Assembly: GCF_028283705.1 (NCBI RefSeq)
Contig: NZ_JAPWKD010000005.1
Span: 186,001-250,000 of the forward strand
Direction: 5' to 3'
DNA length: 64,000 nucleotides
From: Pantoea sp.
GTDB taxonomy: Bacteria; Pseudomonadota; Gammaproteobacteria; Enterobacterales; Enterobacteriaceae
Below the pieces are notes generated by a model, which saw nothing but the letters and a program-made list of their open reading frames with translations, was not told where the DNA came from and ran no database searches. Shown here piece by piece: positions 29,054-38,357 of this stretch (position 1 is its first letter; every line of letters starts with the position of its first letter). The position numbers and the translations under genes are program-made.

Positions 29054-30428
29054 CTTCTTTCCCCTGTTTTTTGTAGGATGTGGCGGTTGATTGCTGCTCC
29101 TCACCGACACGCTCAATCGGTCCCATCACCAGCCAGAACAGCAACGCGGCCACCACGCAATGCGCGCCAACAAACACCAGGCCGATGCTGTAGCTGCCGG
29201 TCACACCCACGATGATGCCAAACAGCAAGGGGGTGAGGAAACCAGCGATATTCCCGATGCCGTTAAAAATGGAGCCTGCCAGGCCCACCGCTTCTTTCGG
29301 AGCGGTATCGCTGACCACTGTCCAGGTCCCCGCCCCGGCCGCCACGCCTTTACCAAAGAAGGCAAAGGACATGATGGCGATAATGCCCGCATTGCTCGGG
29401 ATCACGGCGGCAAGGATTAAGGTCGCGGCCATCAGCATCCCAACGATATAAGGCGTTTTACGCGCCCAGGAGATGCTCCAGCCGCGCGCCAGCAGCTTGT
29501 CCGAAATGTAGCCACCGCAGATCCCCCCCGCAAAACCGAACAACGCCGGGGCTATGGTGGCAAACCCGGCATCCAGAATATTCATGCCGCGCGCCTGCAC
29601 CAGGTAGATGGGAAACCAGGTAATAAAAAAGTAGCTCAGCGCGATGATGCAATACTGGCCGATATAGGCGCACCACAGCATGCGGTTGCTGAGCAGCTTT
29701 TTGAACATGGCTTTGCTCAGCGCCGGGCGTGCCTTGAGTGTCTGCTCGGCATCGATATCCACCAGCGCGCCGCCATCAACAATATGACGCAGTTCGTTGG
29801 CCGACACCTGCGGGTGCTGCTTCGGACTGCGCATAAAGGCCGCCCAGACAAACACCGCCAGCACGCCAATACCGCCGAGCACGAAAAACGGCCACTCCCA
29901 GCCATAACGCGACACCAGCCAGCCCGACAGCGGTGAGAAGATGGCAACGGCGAAGTATTGCGCCGAACTGAACAGCGACGATGCCCGCCCGCGCTCGGCG
30001 CTGGGGAACCACATAATCACCACGCGTGCATTGGCCGGAAAGCTGGGAGCTTCAATCAGGCCGAGAACAAAACGCAGCCCAAACATCAGCGCCAGTGCCG
30101 CCGTCATACCGCTGGAAAATTCGCCGACAAAGCCCATCGCAATGGTGGAGAGCGACCAGAGTGCCAGCGTTACGCCGTAGACTTTTTTGGTACCAAAGCG
30201 GTCGAGGAACAAGCCCCCAGGGATCTGGCCAATCACATAGGCCCAGCTAAAGGCAGAGAGGATCAGGCCCAGCTGGATCGCCGATAAGCCAAATTCTTCT
30301 TTGATCGCCGATCCGGAGATCGACAGGATCGAGCGGTCGGCATAGGCCACCACGGAAAGAAACAGGATCAACATCAGCATCCAGATGCGGACATGACTGG
30401 TGCGGTTAAGATTTTTTTCTTGCGACAT
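29034..30428 (-). CDS. MFS anion symporter (ACS family, glucarate/galactonate-like)
   Basis: A 464-residue carrier with 12 predicted helices. The N-terminal block YADRSILSISG with LGLILSAFSWAYVIGQIPGG and DRFGTKKVYG is typical of the anion:cation symporter family that imports D-glucarate, galactonate and hexuronates. It is the first gene of a two-gene unit with the 2-hydroxyacid dehydrogenase. It is preceded by 334 non-coding bases. Confidence 0.88.
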   Translation of the reverse strand: MSQEKNLNRTSHVRIWMLMLILFLSVVAYADRSILSISGSAIKEEFGLSAIQLGLILSAFSWAYVIGQIPGGLFLDRFGTKKVYGVTLALWSLSTIAMGFVGEFSSGMTAALALMFGLRFVLGLIEAPSFPANARVVIMWFPSAERGRASSLFSSAQYFAVAIFSPLSGWLVSRYGWEWPFFVLGGIGVLAVFVWAAFMRSPKQHPQVSANELRHIVDGGALVDIDAEQTLKARPALSKAMFKKLLSNRMLWCAYIGQYCIIALSYFFITWFPIYLVQARGMNILDAGFATIAPALFGFAGGICGGYISDKLLARGWSISWARKTPYIVGMLMAATLILAAVIPSNAGIIAIMSFAFFGKGVAAGAGTWTVVSDTAPKEAVGLAGSIFNGIGNIAGFLTPLLFGIIVGVTGSYSIGLVFVGAHCVVAALLFWLVMGPIERVGEEQQSTATSYKKQGKEDGIKAI

Positions 30429-30762
30429 AAGGTGAATTCCCTGGCTGTGGGAGCCTCCTGCCCCGAAATGATGTTTTCAGGAATACCGCTTAATTTTCCC
30501 TGTGGAGAAAATATAGAGAGCCAGGACGGTGGAGGTCATTGTGCGGATGAGGGAATTGCACGGTGAATTTCACGCCAGATTTGGCGCATGCCACAAAGGA
30601 GGGTGCGGTGCTGCACAGAACCCTGAATTTCCATGCAGCAAAGTGACGGAGTGTGCGCCAGGTCGAGGAAAATACTTCGTGTTGCAACTATGAGCAGGCT
30701 AACAGGAAAAACTGCGCGATAAATCGCGCCACTACGCATCAGCGCGATCTGTCGGGCGCAAT
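30429..30762. other. Non-coding region upstream of the MFS-dehydrogenase operon
   Basis: 334 bases without a convincing gene. It holds the presumed MFS promoter side (near 30429-30600), a small imperfect palindrome GTGAATTTCAC (30561-30571), and, next to the acetyltransferase gene, two facing REP-like repeats. Short frames here lack ribosome sites and family features. Confidence 0.6.
30714..30735. repeat. REP-like palindrome, copy 3 (pair member)
   Basis: GCGCGATAAATCGCGCC followed by ACTAC. Together with the inverted copy 15 bases to the right it forms a two-element cluster, comparable in layout to enterobacterial BIMEs. Confidence 0.8.
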
Positions 30763-30772
30763 TTATTGCACC
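30751..30772. repeat. REP-like palindrome, copy 4 (pair member)
   Basis: GTCGGGCGCAATTTATTGCACC, inverted relative to copy 3. The TAA stop of the acetyltransferase gene (30765-30763) lies in the palindrome core, so the last codons of that gene are made of repeat sequence. Confidence 0.75.
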
Positions 30773-31269
30773 CATTCTTCCCGCAGCACCGACATCACCA
30801 CAATGTCGTGAAACTCGCCGTTGCGCAGACAGGCTTTACGCCGCACCCCTTCATGCTCAAAACCGATACGCTGGTAAAGACGCAGCGCGCGATGATTATC
30901 ATGAAACGCTTCCAGCTCAACGCGCTGCACGCCCAGCCAGTTAAAGGCGTAATCAATGCCAGTACGGATCAGTTGCTCACCGATGCCGCGTCCGCTGAAC
31001 GCCGGATCAACGCTGATACCAAAGCTGATACCGTGGCGTGTGCGGGGACGATGCTCCACAAACAACGTCAGCTCTCCCACCATGGTGCCGTCGATTTCGG
31101 CCACAAAGGCAATAAAACCTTCCGCGTCCATTTTCTCGAACTTTTTCTCCCAGGTTGCCAGGCTGGGATAGGGCAATTGTGTGGTCCATTGATAGACTTC
31201 TGGCTGGCTATAAAGGCGCTGGTAAGCTGCCGCATCGCGCGGTTCACGACCACGGATAAGCAATTCCAT
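30763..31269 (-). CDS. GNAT N-acetyltransferase (YhhY-like)
   Basis: A 168-residue acetyltransferase with the acetyl-CoA loop in FSGRGIGEQLIRTGIDYAF and the C-terminal RLYQRIGFEHEGVRR block. N-terminal features (RGREPRDAAAYQRLYSQPEVY) resemble E. coli YhhY, an amino-acid N-acetyltransferase. I chose the ATG at 31269, preceded by AGGGAG, over a GTG eight codons upstream without a ribosome site. It is divergent from the ABC exporter. Its C-terminal codons and stop lie in a REP-like repeat. Confidence 0.88.
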   Translation of the reverse strand: MELLIRGREPRDAAAYQRLYSQPEVYQWTTQLPYPSLATWEKKFEKMDAEGFIAFVAEIDGTMVGELTLFVEHRPRTRHGISFGISVDPAFSGRGIGEQLIRTGIDYAFNWLGVQRVELEAFHDNHRALRLYQRIGFEHEGVRRKACLRNGEFHDIVVMSVLREEWVQ

Positions 31270-31331
31270 ATCGGTTTTCTCCCTAAGTTGCACTAAGCTG
31301 AAAGACTCTATGAGACGGAAAGAGTGACGCT

Positions 31332-33164
31332 ATGCTGTATCGCCGTTTTGAACGTTTTATCAATATTTTCCAGGATGCACCAACGGATTCGCCCCCTTCC
31401 ACTGTCTGGCCGTTTTATCTCTACTATCTACGCCAGGTGTGGCCGAGTTTTATCGCTCTGCTGGTTGTCGGGCTGGCTCAGGCGCTGATCGAAGTGGCGC
31501 TGTTCAGCTATCTCAGCCGTATTATCGATCTGGTGAACCATTCGACCCCCGCCACGCTGTTTAGCGACAACTGGCCGGTTTTACTGTGGATGGGCGTCGT
31601 GGCGCTGATTCTGCGACCAATCGTGATTGCCGTCCACGACCTGCTGGTGCATCAGAGTATCAACCCCAGCATGACCAGCATGATTCGCTGGCAGCATCAC
31701 AACTACGTATTACGCCAGAGCCTGAATTTCTTCCAGAACGATTTTGCCGGACGCATCGCCCAGCGCATTATGCAAACCGGCAACTCGCTGCGTGATTCGG
31801 CGGTGCAACTGGTCGATGCCATCTGGCACGTACTGATTTATGCCGTCACCTCGCTGGTGCTGTTCGCCGAAGCCGACTGGCGTTTGATGATCCCGCTGAT
31901 TATCTGGCTGGTGGCCTATAGCCTGTCACTGCGTTACTTCGTGCCGCGCGTGAAGCAACGTTCGGTGGCCTCATCGGAGGCGCGTTCCAAACTGATGGGC
32001 ACCATTGTTGATGGCTATACCAACATTGCCACCATCAAATTGTTCGCCCACAACGACCTCGAAAAACGTTATGCACGCGAGGCGATTCAGGAGCAAACCG
32101 ACAAAACCCAGCAAGCCAGCCGTATGGTCACCAGCATGGATATCACGCTGTCGAGCCTGAATGGCCTGCTGATTGTCAGCACCTCCGGGCTGGCGCTGTG
32201 GCTGTGGAGCCAGTCGCTGATTAGCGTCGGGGCGATTGCGCTGGCGACCGGCCTGGTGATTCGCCTGGTGAATATGTCAGGCTGGATCATGTGGGTGGTG
32301 AACGGCATCTTCGAAAATATCGGCATGGTGCAGGATGGCCTGAACACCATCTCCCAGCCGCTCAGTGTGCAGGACGCACCCGCCGCGAAGAAACTTCAGG
32401 TGACACGCGGCCAGATCCGCTATGAAGACGTACGTTTTGATTACGGCAGCGGCCGCCAGGTGATCAATCGCCTCAACCTCAATATCAAACCTGGGGAGAA
32501 AATCGGCCTGATCGGCCCGTCGGGTGCCGGAAAATCGACCCTGGTGAATCTGCTGCTGCGGCTGTACGACCTCAATGGCGGCCGCATCATGATTGATGAC
32601 CAGAACATCGCCAACGTGACCCAGGAAAGCCTGCGCGGCCAGATTGGTATGATCACCCAGGACACCTCGCTGCTGCACCGTTCCATCCGTGAAAACCTGT
32701 TGTATGGCCGACCGGATGCCACCGAAGCGGAGCTGATACAAGCCATTCACCGCGCGCGTGCCGACGAGTTTATTCCCTTGCTGTCCGACCCGCAGGGCCG
32801 CACCGGGCTGGATGCGCACGTCGGCGAACGCGGCGTGAAGCTGTCTGGCGGCCAGCGCCAGCGTATCGCCATTGCCCGCGTGCTGCTGAAAGATGCACCG
32901 ATTCTGATTATGGATGAAGCTACCTCGGCGCTGGATTCCGAAGTGGAAGCGGCGATTCAGGAAAGCCTGGAAACCTTAATGCAGGGCAAAACGGTGATCG
33001 CCATCGCCCACCGTCTCTCCACCATCGCCAAAATGGATCGCCTGGTGGTGCTGGAGAAAGGTGAAATTGTCGAGATGGGCAACCACCGTGAATTGCTGAC
33101 TCAGCAGGGCTTGTATGCACGCTTATGGCAGCATCAGACCGGTGGTTTTGTCGGCGTGGATTAA
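31332..33164 (+). CDS. ABC half-transporter, fused membrane and ATPase domains
   Basis: A 610-residue exporter-type half-transporter. The N-terminal membrane domain (about 35-340) has six helices. The ATPase part has Walker A GPSGAGKST (395-403), the signature LSGGQ (504-508) and Walker B leading to DEATSALD (528-535). It probably works as a homodimer in the inner membrane. The family includes multidrug and lipid exporters; nothing nearby identifies the substrate. It is divergent from the GNAT gene and overlaps the next convergent gene by 4 bases. Confidence 0.93.
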   Translation: MLYRRFERFINIFQDAPTDSPPSTVWPFYLYYLRQVWPSFIALLVVGLAQALIEVALFSYLSRIIDLVNHSTPATLFSDNWPVLLWMGVVALILRPIVIAVHDLLVHQSINPSMTSMIRWQHHNYVLRQSLNFFQNDFAGRIAQRIMQTGNSLRDSAVQLVDAIWHVLIYAVTSLVLFAEADWRLMIPLIIWLVAYSLSLRYFVPRVKQRSVASSEARSKLMGTIVDGYTNIATIKLFAHNDLEKRYAREAIQEQTDKTQQASRMVTSMDITLSSLNGLLIVSTSGLALWLWSQSLISVGAIALATGLVIRLVNMSGWIMWVVNGIFENIGMVQDGLNTISQPLSVQDAPAAKKLQVTRGQIRYEDVRFDYGSGRQVINRLNLNIKPGEKIGLIGPSGAGKSTLVNLLLRLYDLNGGRIMIDDQNIANVTQESLRGQIGMITQDTSLLHRSIRENLLYGRPDATEAELIQAIHRARADEFIPLLSDPQGRTGLDAHVGERGVKLSGGQRQRIAIARVLLKDAPILIMDEATSALDSEVEAAIQESLETLMQGKTVIAIAHRLSTIAKMDRLVVLEKGEIVEMGNHRELLTQQGLYARLWQHQTGGFVGVD

Positions 33165-34276
33165 TCGCCGCGTCGATACGGCAGGGATTCACGCGCCTCC
33201 ACCGCCCAGGCGCGCATCCCTGCCCGCTCCTGTTGCAGAAAATCGTCCACTGCGTCACGTAACCCCGGATGGCTGAGATAGTGCCAGGAGTGGGTCAGCT
33301 GCGGCTCAAAGCCACGGACCAGCTTGTGCTCGCCCTGCGCCCCCGCATCAAAATGCTGTAACCCTTCCGCGATGACGAAATCCATGCCCTGATAAAAACA
33401 GGTTTCGAAGTGCAGCCGATCAAACTCCGCCAGGCAGCCCCAGTAGCGGCCATACAGGGTGTTGTTATCCACCAGACAAAACGCCATCGCCGCCTGCTGC
33501 CCCTGCAATGAGGCGATGCACACGCGGATGCTCTGCGGCATACGCTCCGCAAGCAGGCTGAAGAAATCACGCGTCAGGTAAGGCCGCTGACCCCGCACCG
33601 CATAGGTGTTGGCGTAGCAGGTGTAGACAAAATCCCACTGGTCTTCGCGCAGCTGATCGCCGCGATACCACTCAAAGGCGAAACCACTGCTGGCAACCTG
33701 CTCGCGTTCTTTGCGCAGTTGTTTACGCTTGCGCGACATCAGGGTATCGAGGAAGTCCTGGAAATCACGGTAGCCGCGATTATGCCAGTGATACTGAATG
33801 CCAAGACGCGGCAGCCAGTCCTCTGCCTGTGCCAGCAGCCCATTGGCGTGCGGCGTGGTGAAGTTGATATGGGCGCTGCTGAGCCCGTGCTGATGCAGAT
33901 AATCCGGCAATTGGGCAATTAAACTGGCGGCATCACCCAGTAGCCGAGCGCCGGTCACCGGGCTGAACGGAATCGCGCCAAGCCATTTGGGATAATACGG
34001 AATGCCCGCCCGCTGGCAGGCATCGGCCCACGCGTGGTCAAACACGTATTCGCCCCATGAGTTGCGTTTGCGATAACCCGGCAGCGCCGCTCGGATTTCC
34101 CCCTGTTCGCGCCAGATCAGGTGATCCGGCTGCCAGCCGCTTTCCGGCCGCACGCTGCCACTCTCTTCCAGCGTGAGCAGAAAAGCGTGGCGTAAAAACG
34201 GTTGATCGTCAGGTAATAACGCATCCCAGGCGGCGGCGCTGACGTCCGCCAGTGATGACAGGTGAAGCAAAGACAT
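33161..34276 (-). CDS. GNAT/FemAB-like acyltransferase (COG3146)
   Basis: A 371-residue cytoplasmic protein with the COG3146 pattern: an N-terminal SLADVSAAAWDALLPDDQPFL, the central FTTPHANGLL and RKRKQLRKEREQV, and the C-terminal ARFDAGAQGEHK-like block (LQHFDAGAQGEHKLVRGFEP). These proteins carry a double GNAT fold like FemAB and have been labelled peptidoglycan-biosynthesis related, without proof. It is divergent from a LysR gene. Confidence 0.85.
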   Translation of the reverse strand: MSLLHLSSLADVSAAAWDALLPDDQPFLRHAFLLTLEESGSVRPESGWQPDHLIWREQGEIRAALPGYRKRNSWGEYVFDHAWADACQRAGIPYYPKWLGAIPFSPVTGARLLGDAASLIAQLPDYLHQHGLSSAHINFTTPHANGLLAQAEDWLPRLGIQYHWHNRGYRDFQDFLDTLMSRKRKQLRKEREQVASSGFAFEWYRGDQLREDQWDFVYTCYANTYAVRGQRPYLTRDFFSLLAERMPQSIRVCIASLQGQQAAMAFCLVDNNTLYGRYWGCLAEFDRLHFETCFYQGMDFVIAEGLQHFDAGAQGEHKLVRGFEPQLTHSWHYLSHPGLRDAVDDFLQQERAGMRAWAVEARESLPYRRGD

Positions 34277-34400
34277 CCACGGCTCCCGGCCAGATTAAAG
34301 GCGAACCTGTAGTCAAACAGGTTTTGCCAGCGGGGAAAAGGTGCAGCGCACCGAATGCCAACCGTTTTATACTCTGGCTTTTACGCCGTCAGGAAGCGCC

Positions 34401-35300
34401 ATGGATCGTCTTGATTGTGACCGCATGTTTGTCGCCGTGCTGGAAGTGGGCAGCTTTGCCGGTGCCGCCGCACGCCTCGGCACCAGCAGCGGCCAGGCCT
34501 CGAAGCTGGTTTCAAAACTGGAGCAGGAACTCGGCGTGCAGCTGTTCAAACGCAGCACGCGTGCACTGTCCCCCACCGAGGTGGGCCGGGCCTATTACGA
34601 ACGGGTGAAAAGCCTGCTGGAAGCCTTTGATACGCTGGATGCCACGGTGCGCGAAAGCGCCACCACCCCCACCGGTCGCCTGAAAATCAGCGCGCCCGGC
34701 ACCTTCGGCACCGCCGTGCTCGCCAGCGTGCTGGTGGAGTTTGCCCGTACCTATCCGTTGATTGAACTGGACGTGAACTTCTCCGATCGTGCAGTAAATA
34801 TCGTCGATGAAGGGTTCGATATGGCGATTCGCATCGGTAAGCTGGACGACAGCAGCCTGATTGCCCGTCGCCTGGGTGATGTGCCGGTACGCGTGGCGGC
34901 CTCACCCAGCTACCTGCAACAGCATGGTACACCGCAGCACTGGCGCGATCTGGCAGCTCATCAATGTATCAGTGACACCAATTTCCGCGATCCCTGGCAC
35001 TGGCCGTTCGTCACGCCATGCGGCGATAGCGTCAATATGCCAATTCGCGGTCGGTTGTGTTTTTCCAATACCGAAGCCTGTATGCAGGCGGCACTGGCCG
35101 GGCTGGGCATTGCACGCCTGCCGGGTTTTATCGCCGCCCCGGCCTTGCAGCGCGGTGAGATCGTCTCGCTGCTCGATGCCTTCGCCACCCCACCGCTCGG
35201 CCTGTTTGCCCTCTACCCGCACGCCCGTCATCTGGCGCAGAAAACCCGCCTGTTGATCGACTTCCTGGCCGATCATTTCCGTCATCATCCGCCGGGCTGA
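34401..35300 (+). CDS. LysR-family regulator adjacent to yqjG
   Basis: A 299-residue LysR protein. The DNA-binding helices are GSFAGAAARLGTSSGQASKL (about 18-37), followed by an effector domain. I chose the ATG at 34401, which has AGGAAG in front; the longer frame lacks a ribosome site. A perfect palindrome begins at its stop codon, ahead of yqjG, making yqjG a likely target. Homologues of this arrangement often answer to quinones or aromatic compounds; that is inference. Confidence 0.88.
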   Translation: MDRLDCDRMFVAVLEVGSFAGAAARLGTSSGQASKLVSKLEQELGVQLFKRSTRALSPTEVGRAYYERVKSLLEAFDTLDATVRESATTPTGRLKISAPGTFGTAVLASVLVEFARTYPLIELDVNFSDRAVNIVDEGFDMAIRIGKLDDSSLIARRLGDVPVRVAASPSYLQQHGTPQHWRDLAAHQCISDTNFRDPWHWPFVTPCGDSVNMPIRGRLCFSNTEACMQAALAGLGIARLPGFIAAPALQRGEIVSLLDAFATPPLGLFALYPHARHLAQKTRLLIDFLADHFRHHPPG

Positions 35301-35323
35301 TTCCTTCCATATTGGAAGGAATC
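35299..35323. promoter_or_regulatory. 11-bp palindrome between the LysR gene and yqjG
   Basis: GATTCCTTCCA-tat-TGGAAGGAATC is a perfect inverted repeat. No T-run follows, so an operator for yqjG is more likely than a terminator. It ends 76 bases before the yqjG ATG. Confidence 0.5.
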
Positions 35324-35399
35324 AAAGCCATTTTGCCCGGATTATCACCCATCTGCTCAACGGGTAAGCTAACCAGCATCACCACAGAGGAGCAGAGCG

Positions 35400-36341
35400 A
35401 TGTTGGTAAACGGTAAGTGGAGCGCAGAGTGGCATCCGGTGCAGGCCACCGATAAACAGGGCGGCTTTGTCCGTCAGACATCCAGTTTTCGTCACTGGAT
35501 CAGCAACGACGGATCGACCGAATTTGCCGCCGAGCCAGATCGCTATCATCTGTATGTGGCGCTGATTTGTCCGTGGGCCTCACGCACCCTGATTGCCCGC
35601 AGCCTGAAAGGGCTGGAGCAGGTGATTAGCGTATCGGTGGTGGAACCGCAGCTTGGTGAGCAGGGCTGGCATTTCGGCGATTATCCCGGTGCCAATCGCG
35701 ATACCCTGAACAACGCCGAATACCTGCATGAACTCTATACCCGTGCCGCTGCTGATTTCACTGGCCGCGCCACCGTCCCGGTGTTGTGGGATAAAAAGAC
35801 CCAGACCATCGTGAATAACGAATCCGCTGATATCCTGCGTATGCTGAACAGCGGTTTTGGATCCCTGGCCGATAACAGCATCGATCTTTATCCGGCGGAT
35901 CTGCAAAGCGAGATCGACGCTCTGAATGAATCGATCTACCCACGCCTGAATAACGGCGTGTATCGCACCGGTTTCGCCACCACGCAAATCAGCTACCAGC
36001 AGGCGTTTCATGATGTCTTCAGCCAGCTGGATGAGCTGGAAGAACGGCTGAGTGACGGGCGTACCTTCCTGCTGGGCGAGCAGCTGACGGAAGCGGATAT
36101 TCGCCTGTTTGTCACGCTGATCCGCTTTGACGCCGCGTACCACGGGCTGTTCAAATGCAACCTGCGTCGCCTGCGCGACTATCCGCAGCTCAATCGTTAC
36201 CTGAAGAGTATGCTGGCAGTTTCTGGCGTGCGTCAGACAGTGAATATCGACCATATCAAACAGGGTTACTATTCAATCAAGGCACTGAATCCGAATGGTA
36301 TTGTGCCGGTTGGCCCGGATATGGCGGAATACGGTTTTTAA
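35400..36341 (+). CDS. yqjG: Glutathionyl-hydroquinone reductase YqjG
   Basis: A 313-residue Xi-class glutathione transferase that uses glutathione to reduce glutathionyl-hydroquinones. The active-site cysteine is Cys57 in ALICPWASRTLI. The thioredoxin-like N-terminal domain includes VPVLWDKKTQTIVNNESADI, the glutathione-site block, and an all-helical C-terminal domain follows with GYYSIKALNPNGIVPVGP at the end. The start follows AGAGGAGCAGAGCG. The esterase gene comes 11 bases later on the same strand, so the two form an operon. Confidence 0.93.
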   Translation: MLVNGKWSAEWHPVQATDKQGGFVRQTSSFRHWISNDGSTEFAAEPDRYHLYVALICPWASRTLIARSLKGLEQVISVSVVEPQLGEQGWHFGDYPGANRDTLNNAEYLHELYTRAAADFTGRATVPVLWDKKTQTIVNNESADILRMLNSGFGSLADNSIDLYPADLQSEIDALNESIYPRLNNGVYRTGFATTQISYQQAFHDVFSQLDELEERLSDGRTFLLGEQLTEADIRLFVTLIRFDAAYHGLFKCNLRRLRDYPQLNRYLKSMLAVSGVRQTVNIDHIKQGYYSIKALNPNGIVPVGPDMAEYGF

Positions 36342-36352
36342 GGAGCAGCAAG

Positions 36353-36958
36353 ATGGCAAAAGCGTTAGTGATTTTTCTCCACGGCGTTGGCAGTAATGGC
36401 GCTGACCTGGCGGGACTTGGCCAGCACTGGGCCAGCGTGTTACCGGATGTGGCGTTCGCCTCGCCGAATGCCCCGATGCCGTTCGAACACGGTATGGGTT
36501 ATCAGTGGTTCAGCCTGAACGGCGTCACCACGGAAAATCGTCCGGCGCGGGTCCGTGAAGCGCGGGCCGCGTTTGATGCCACGCTGCAACCGCTGATGGC
36601 GCAGCATGGGTTTACCGATGCCTGGGATAAAGTGATTCTGGTGGGATTCTCGCAGGGTTCGATCATGGCACTCGATGCGCTGGCAGCAGGCCGCCATCCG
36701 CTGGCGGGCGTGGTGGCGTTCTCGGGCCGTCTGGCGTTCGATGGCGCATTGACACCGCAGCCGCATACGCCCGCCCTGTTGATTCACGGCCATGCTGACG
36801 GGGTGATTCCGTGGACCGAAAGCGAATCTGCCGCGCAGCGCCTGAAATCTGCCGGTGTGACGGTGGAGACTCGCTTCGAACCGACCACCGGTCATACCAT
36901 TTCGTCGCAGGGCGCAATGGAGGCAGCCGCCTTTATCGCCCAATGCTTGCAGGATTAA
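36353..36958 (+). CDS. Carboxylesterase/phospholipase-type alpha/beta hydrolase (YpfH-like)
   Basis: A 201-residue serine hydrolase with HGVGSNGADL (oxyanion region, 10-19), the nucleophile Ser100 in GFSQGS, an aspartate in HGHADGVIP and the catalytic histidine in TTGHTIS. The size matches E. coli YpfH and the acyl-protein thioesterase-like group. I chose the ATG at 36353, with AGGAG just before it and the yqjG stop 11 bases upstream; an upstream extension would run through yqjG. It overlaps the convergent TIM-barrel gene by 4 bases. Confidence 0.88.
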   Translation: MAKALVIFLHGVGSNGADLAGLGQHWASVLPDVAFASPNAPMPFEHGMGYQWFSLNGVTTENRPARVREARAAFDATLQPLMAQHGFTDAWDKVILVGFSQGSIMALDALAAGRHPLAGVVAFSGRLAFDGALTPQPHTPALLIHGHADGVIPWTESESAAQRLKSAGVTVETRFEPTTGHTISSQGAMEAAAFIAQCLQD

Positions 36959-37770
36959 GGCCAGTAGCGATTCAGCGCTGCCCAGGCCTGTTGTGCAGCC
37001 ACAGCCGGTGGCTGCGCTTTTAATGCATCGTTAAACACTTCAATGCCGACCGGGCCGTTATAGCCCGCGCTTTTCAACTTATCGACAAAACGCTCCACCT
37101 CGATGATACCGTCGCCAGGCAGTAAACGCTGGTGGCGTGCCATATCGATAATGGCGTCGTTATTCTGCGGCGGCAGCACCGCCATATCGCACAGCTGAAC
37201 TTCATAGATACGATCGGCGGGGATACCATCGAGTTGCGCCGCATCGCCCCCCAGGGCGCAGATGTGGAACAGATCGACCACCAGACCGATATTGGGTTGA
37301 TCCAGCCGTTGCAGCCGCTCCCACGCCAGCGGCAGGGTGTTATCGACGCTGCACCACGCCATTGGCTCGTACATAATTCGCATCTTATGACGCGCCGCTT
37401 CCGAGGCCATCCAGCGCAGATCTTCATCGATACGATCGGCCAGGCAATCTTCCCGCGTGGTAGCCGGAGCCTGAATGGTGTCGCAGCCCAGCGCCTGGGC
37501 AATCTGAATAAACTGACGCAATTCTTCGCGCTTTTGCAGACGTTCACGATCCGGCGCACCGGTGAAGTCGCGTAATACCTGCAAATTGGTAAACCGGAGT
37601 TGCTGCTCTGCGGCCAATTGCGCCAGCGCCAGCGTCCCCTGTGCGCTGGCCTGTACATCTTCACGCCAGATTTCAACCTGATCAAAGCCAGCCGCACGCG
37701 CCGCACGCAATTTCTGTTCTGGCTCACCGTTTAACAACACCAGGTTAAGGAATTTGGGGTGACTACTCAT
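36955..37770 (-). CDS. Sugar phosphate isomerase/epimerase-type TIM-barrel protein
   Basis: A 271-residue xylose-isomerase-like TIM barrel (AP endonuclease 2 superfamily). Metal-ligand candidates occur in the expected order: Glu in IMYEPMAW, Asp and His in VVDLFHIC, Glu/Asp in YEVQLCD and Glu in GIEVFND. The family covers hydroxypyruvate isomerase, tagatose epimerase and dehydroshikimate dehydratase; I cannot choose among them. I placed the start at the ATG 37770, with GGAG upstream, rather than the preceding TTG. Confidence 0.82.
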   Translation of the reverse strand: MSSHPKFLNLVLLNGEPEQKLRAARAAGFDQVEIWREDVQASAQGTLALAQLAAEQQLRFTNLQVLRDFTGAPDRERLQKREELRQFIQIAQALGCDTIQAPATTREDCLADRIDEDLRWMASEAARHKMRIMYEPMAWCSVDNTLPLAWERLQRLDQPNIGLVVDLFHICALGGDAAQLDGIPADRIYEVQLCDMAVLPPQNNDAIIDMARHQRLLPGDGIIEVERFVDKLKSAGYNGPVGIEVFNDALKAQPPAVAAQQAWAALNRYWP

Positions 37771-37809
37771 CAACGGGCTCCTTAATCGTCCGGATAAATC
37801 GGTGACAAA

Positions 37810-37832
37810 TTCTGTGCGTCACGCGCACAGAA
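37810..37832 (-). terminator. Hairpin after crcB
   Basis: TTCTGTGCG-(5)-CGCACAGAA is a perfect 9-bp stem about 45 bases after the crcB stop and before the TIM-barrel gene. Only a short TTT follows on the minus strand, so it is a weak terminator candidate. Confidence 0.5.
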
Positions 37833-37877
37833 CTCTGACCAGTATCTACCTCTTAATGGTTATTTCAAGCGTGCTGT

Positions 37878-38255
37878 TTATCCTAAGAGATTGACCACGG
37901 CAAATCCGGCGAAGGTCATCAGTAAAGAACCAATCACATGCACCATCACGCTCGACATGGCCCAGAAATATTTCCCCGTCTGTAACAGCACCACAATTTC
38001 GGCTGAAAAGGTGGAAAAGGTCGTGAGGCCGCCGCACAGGCCGGTGACAATCAGCAATTTCCATACCGGGTCGAGGTGAGGATTCTTTAAAAACCATGCC
38101 ATCGCAGCACCAATAATAAACCCACCCGCCAGATTCACCAGCAAGGTGCCAGGCGGTAGATTGGGAAACAACGTATTAAAGCGGAGAGAAATCAACCAGC
38201 GCAGTGAACAGCCAATAGCACCACCGAGCATAACGGCCAACAGCGATTTCAACAT
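37878..38255 (-). CDS. crcB: Fluoride channel CrcB (Fluc)
   Basis: A 125-residue four-helix membrane protein that exports fluoride as a dual-topology dimer. Family blocks are GGAIGCSLRW, GTLLVNLAGGFIIGAAM and GLCGGLTTFSTFSAE, the last holding the conserved phenylalanine and threonine-serine residues of the pore. I chose the ATG at 38255 (AGGAG upstream), giving the usual length; the longer frame would run into the riboswitch. Expression is expected to be switched on by fluoride through the upstream RNA element. Confidence 0.95.
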   Translation of the reverse strand: MLKSLLAVMLGGAIGCSLRWLISLRFNTLFPNLPPGTLLVNLAGGFIIGAAMAWFLKNPHLDPVWKLLIVTGLCGGLTTFSTFSAEIVVLLQTGKYFWAMSSVMVHVIGSLLMTFAGFAVVNLLG

Positions 38256-38303
38256 AAATGTGTAGCTCCTGAGATGAGAAACGCGCAGGGCCGCGGCAGG
38301 ACA

Positions 38304-38357
38304 GAAAAACACCTGACACACCGCCGTCTCCCGCGCAGGGATACGTGTGTTGTCAGG
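38304..38357 (-). terminator. Regulated terminator of the fluoride riboswitch
   Basis: On the minus strand CCTGAC plus a CACAC run (38357-38345) can pair with GTGTGTCAGG (38321-38312), followed by TGTTTTT. The left arm includes the 3' end of the riboswitch core, so terminator and folded aptamer are mutually exclusive: fluoride binding should allow read-through into crcB. Confidence 0.7.

Noticed and set aside
30490..30687. Short open frames upstream of the MFS-dehydrogenase operon
   Set aside because: No ribosome site, no hydrophobic or domain pattern, and overlapping alternatives on the same strand.
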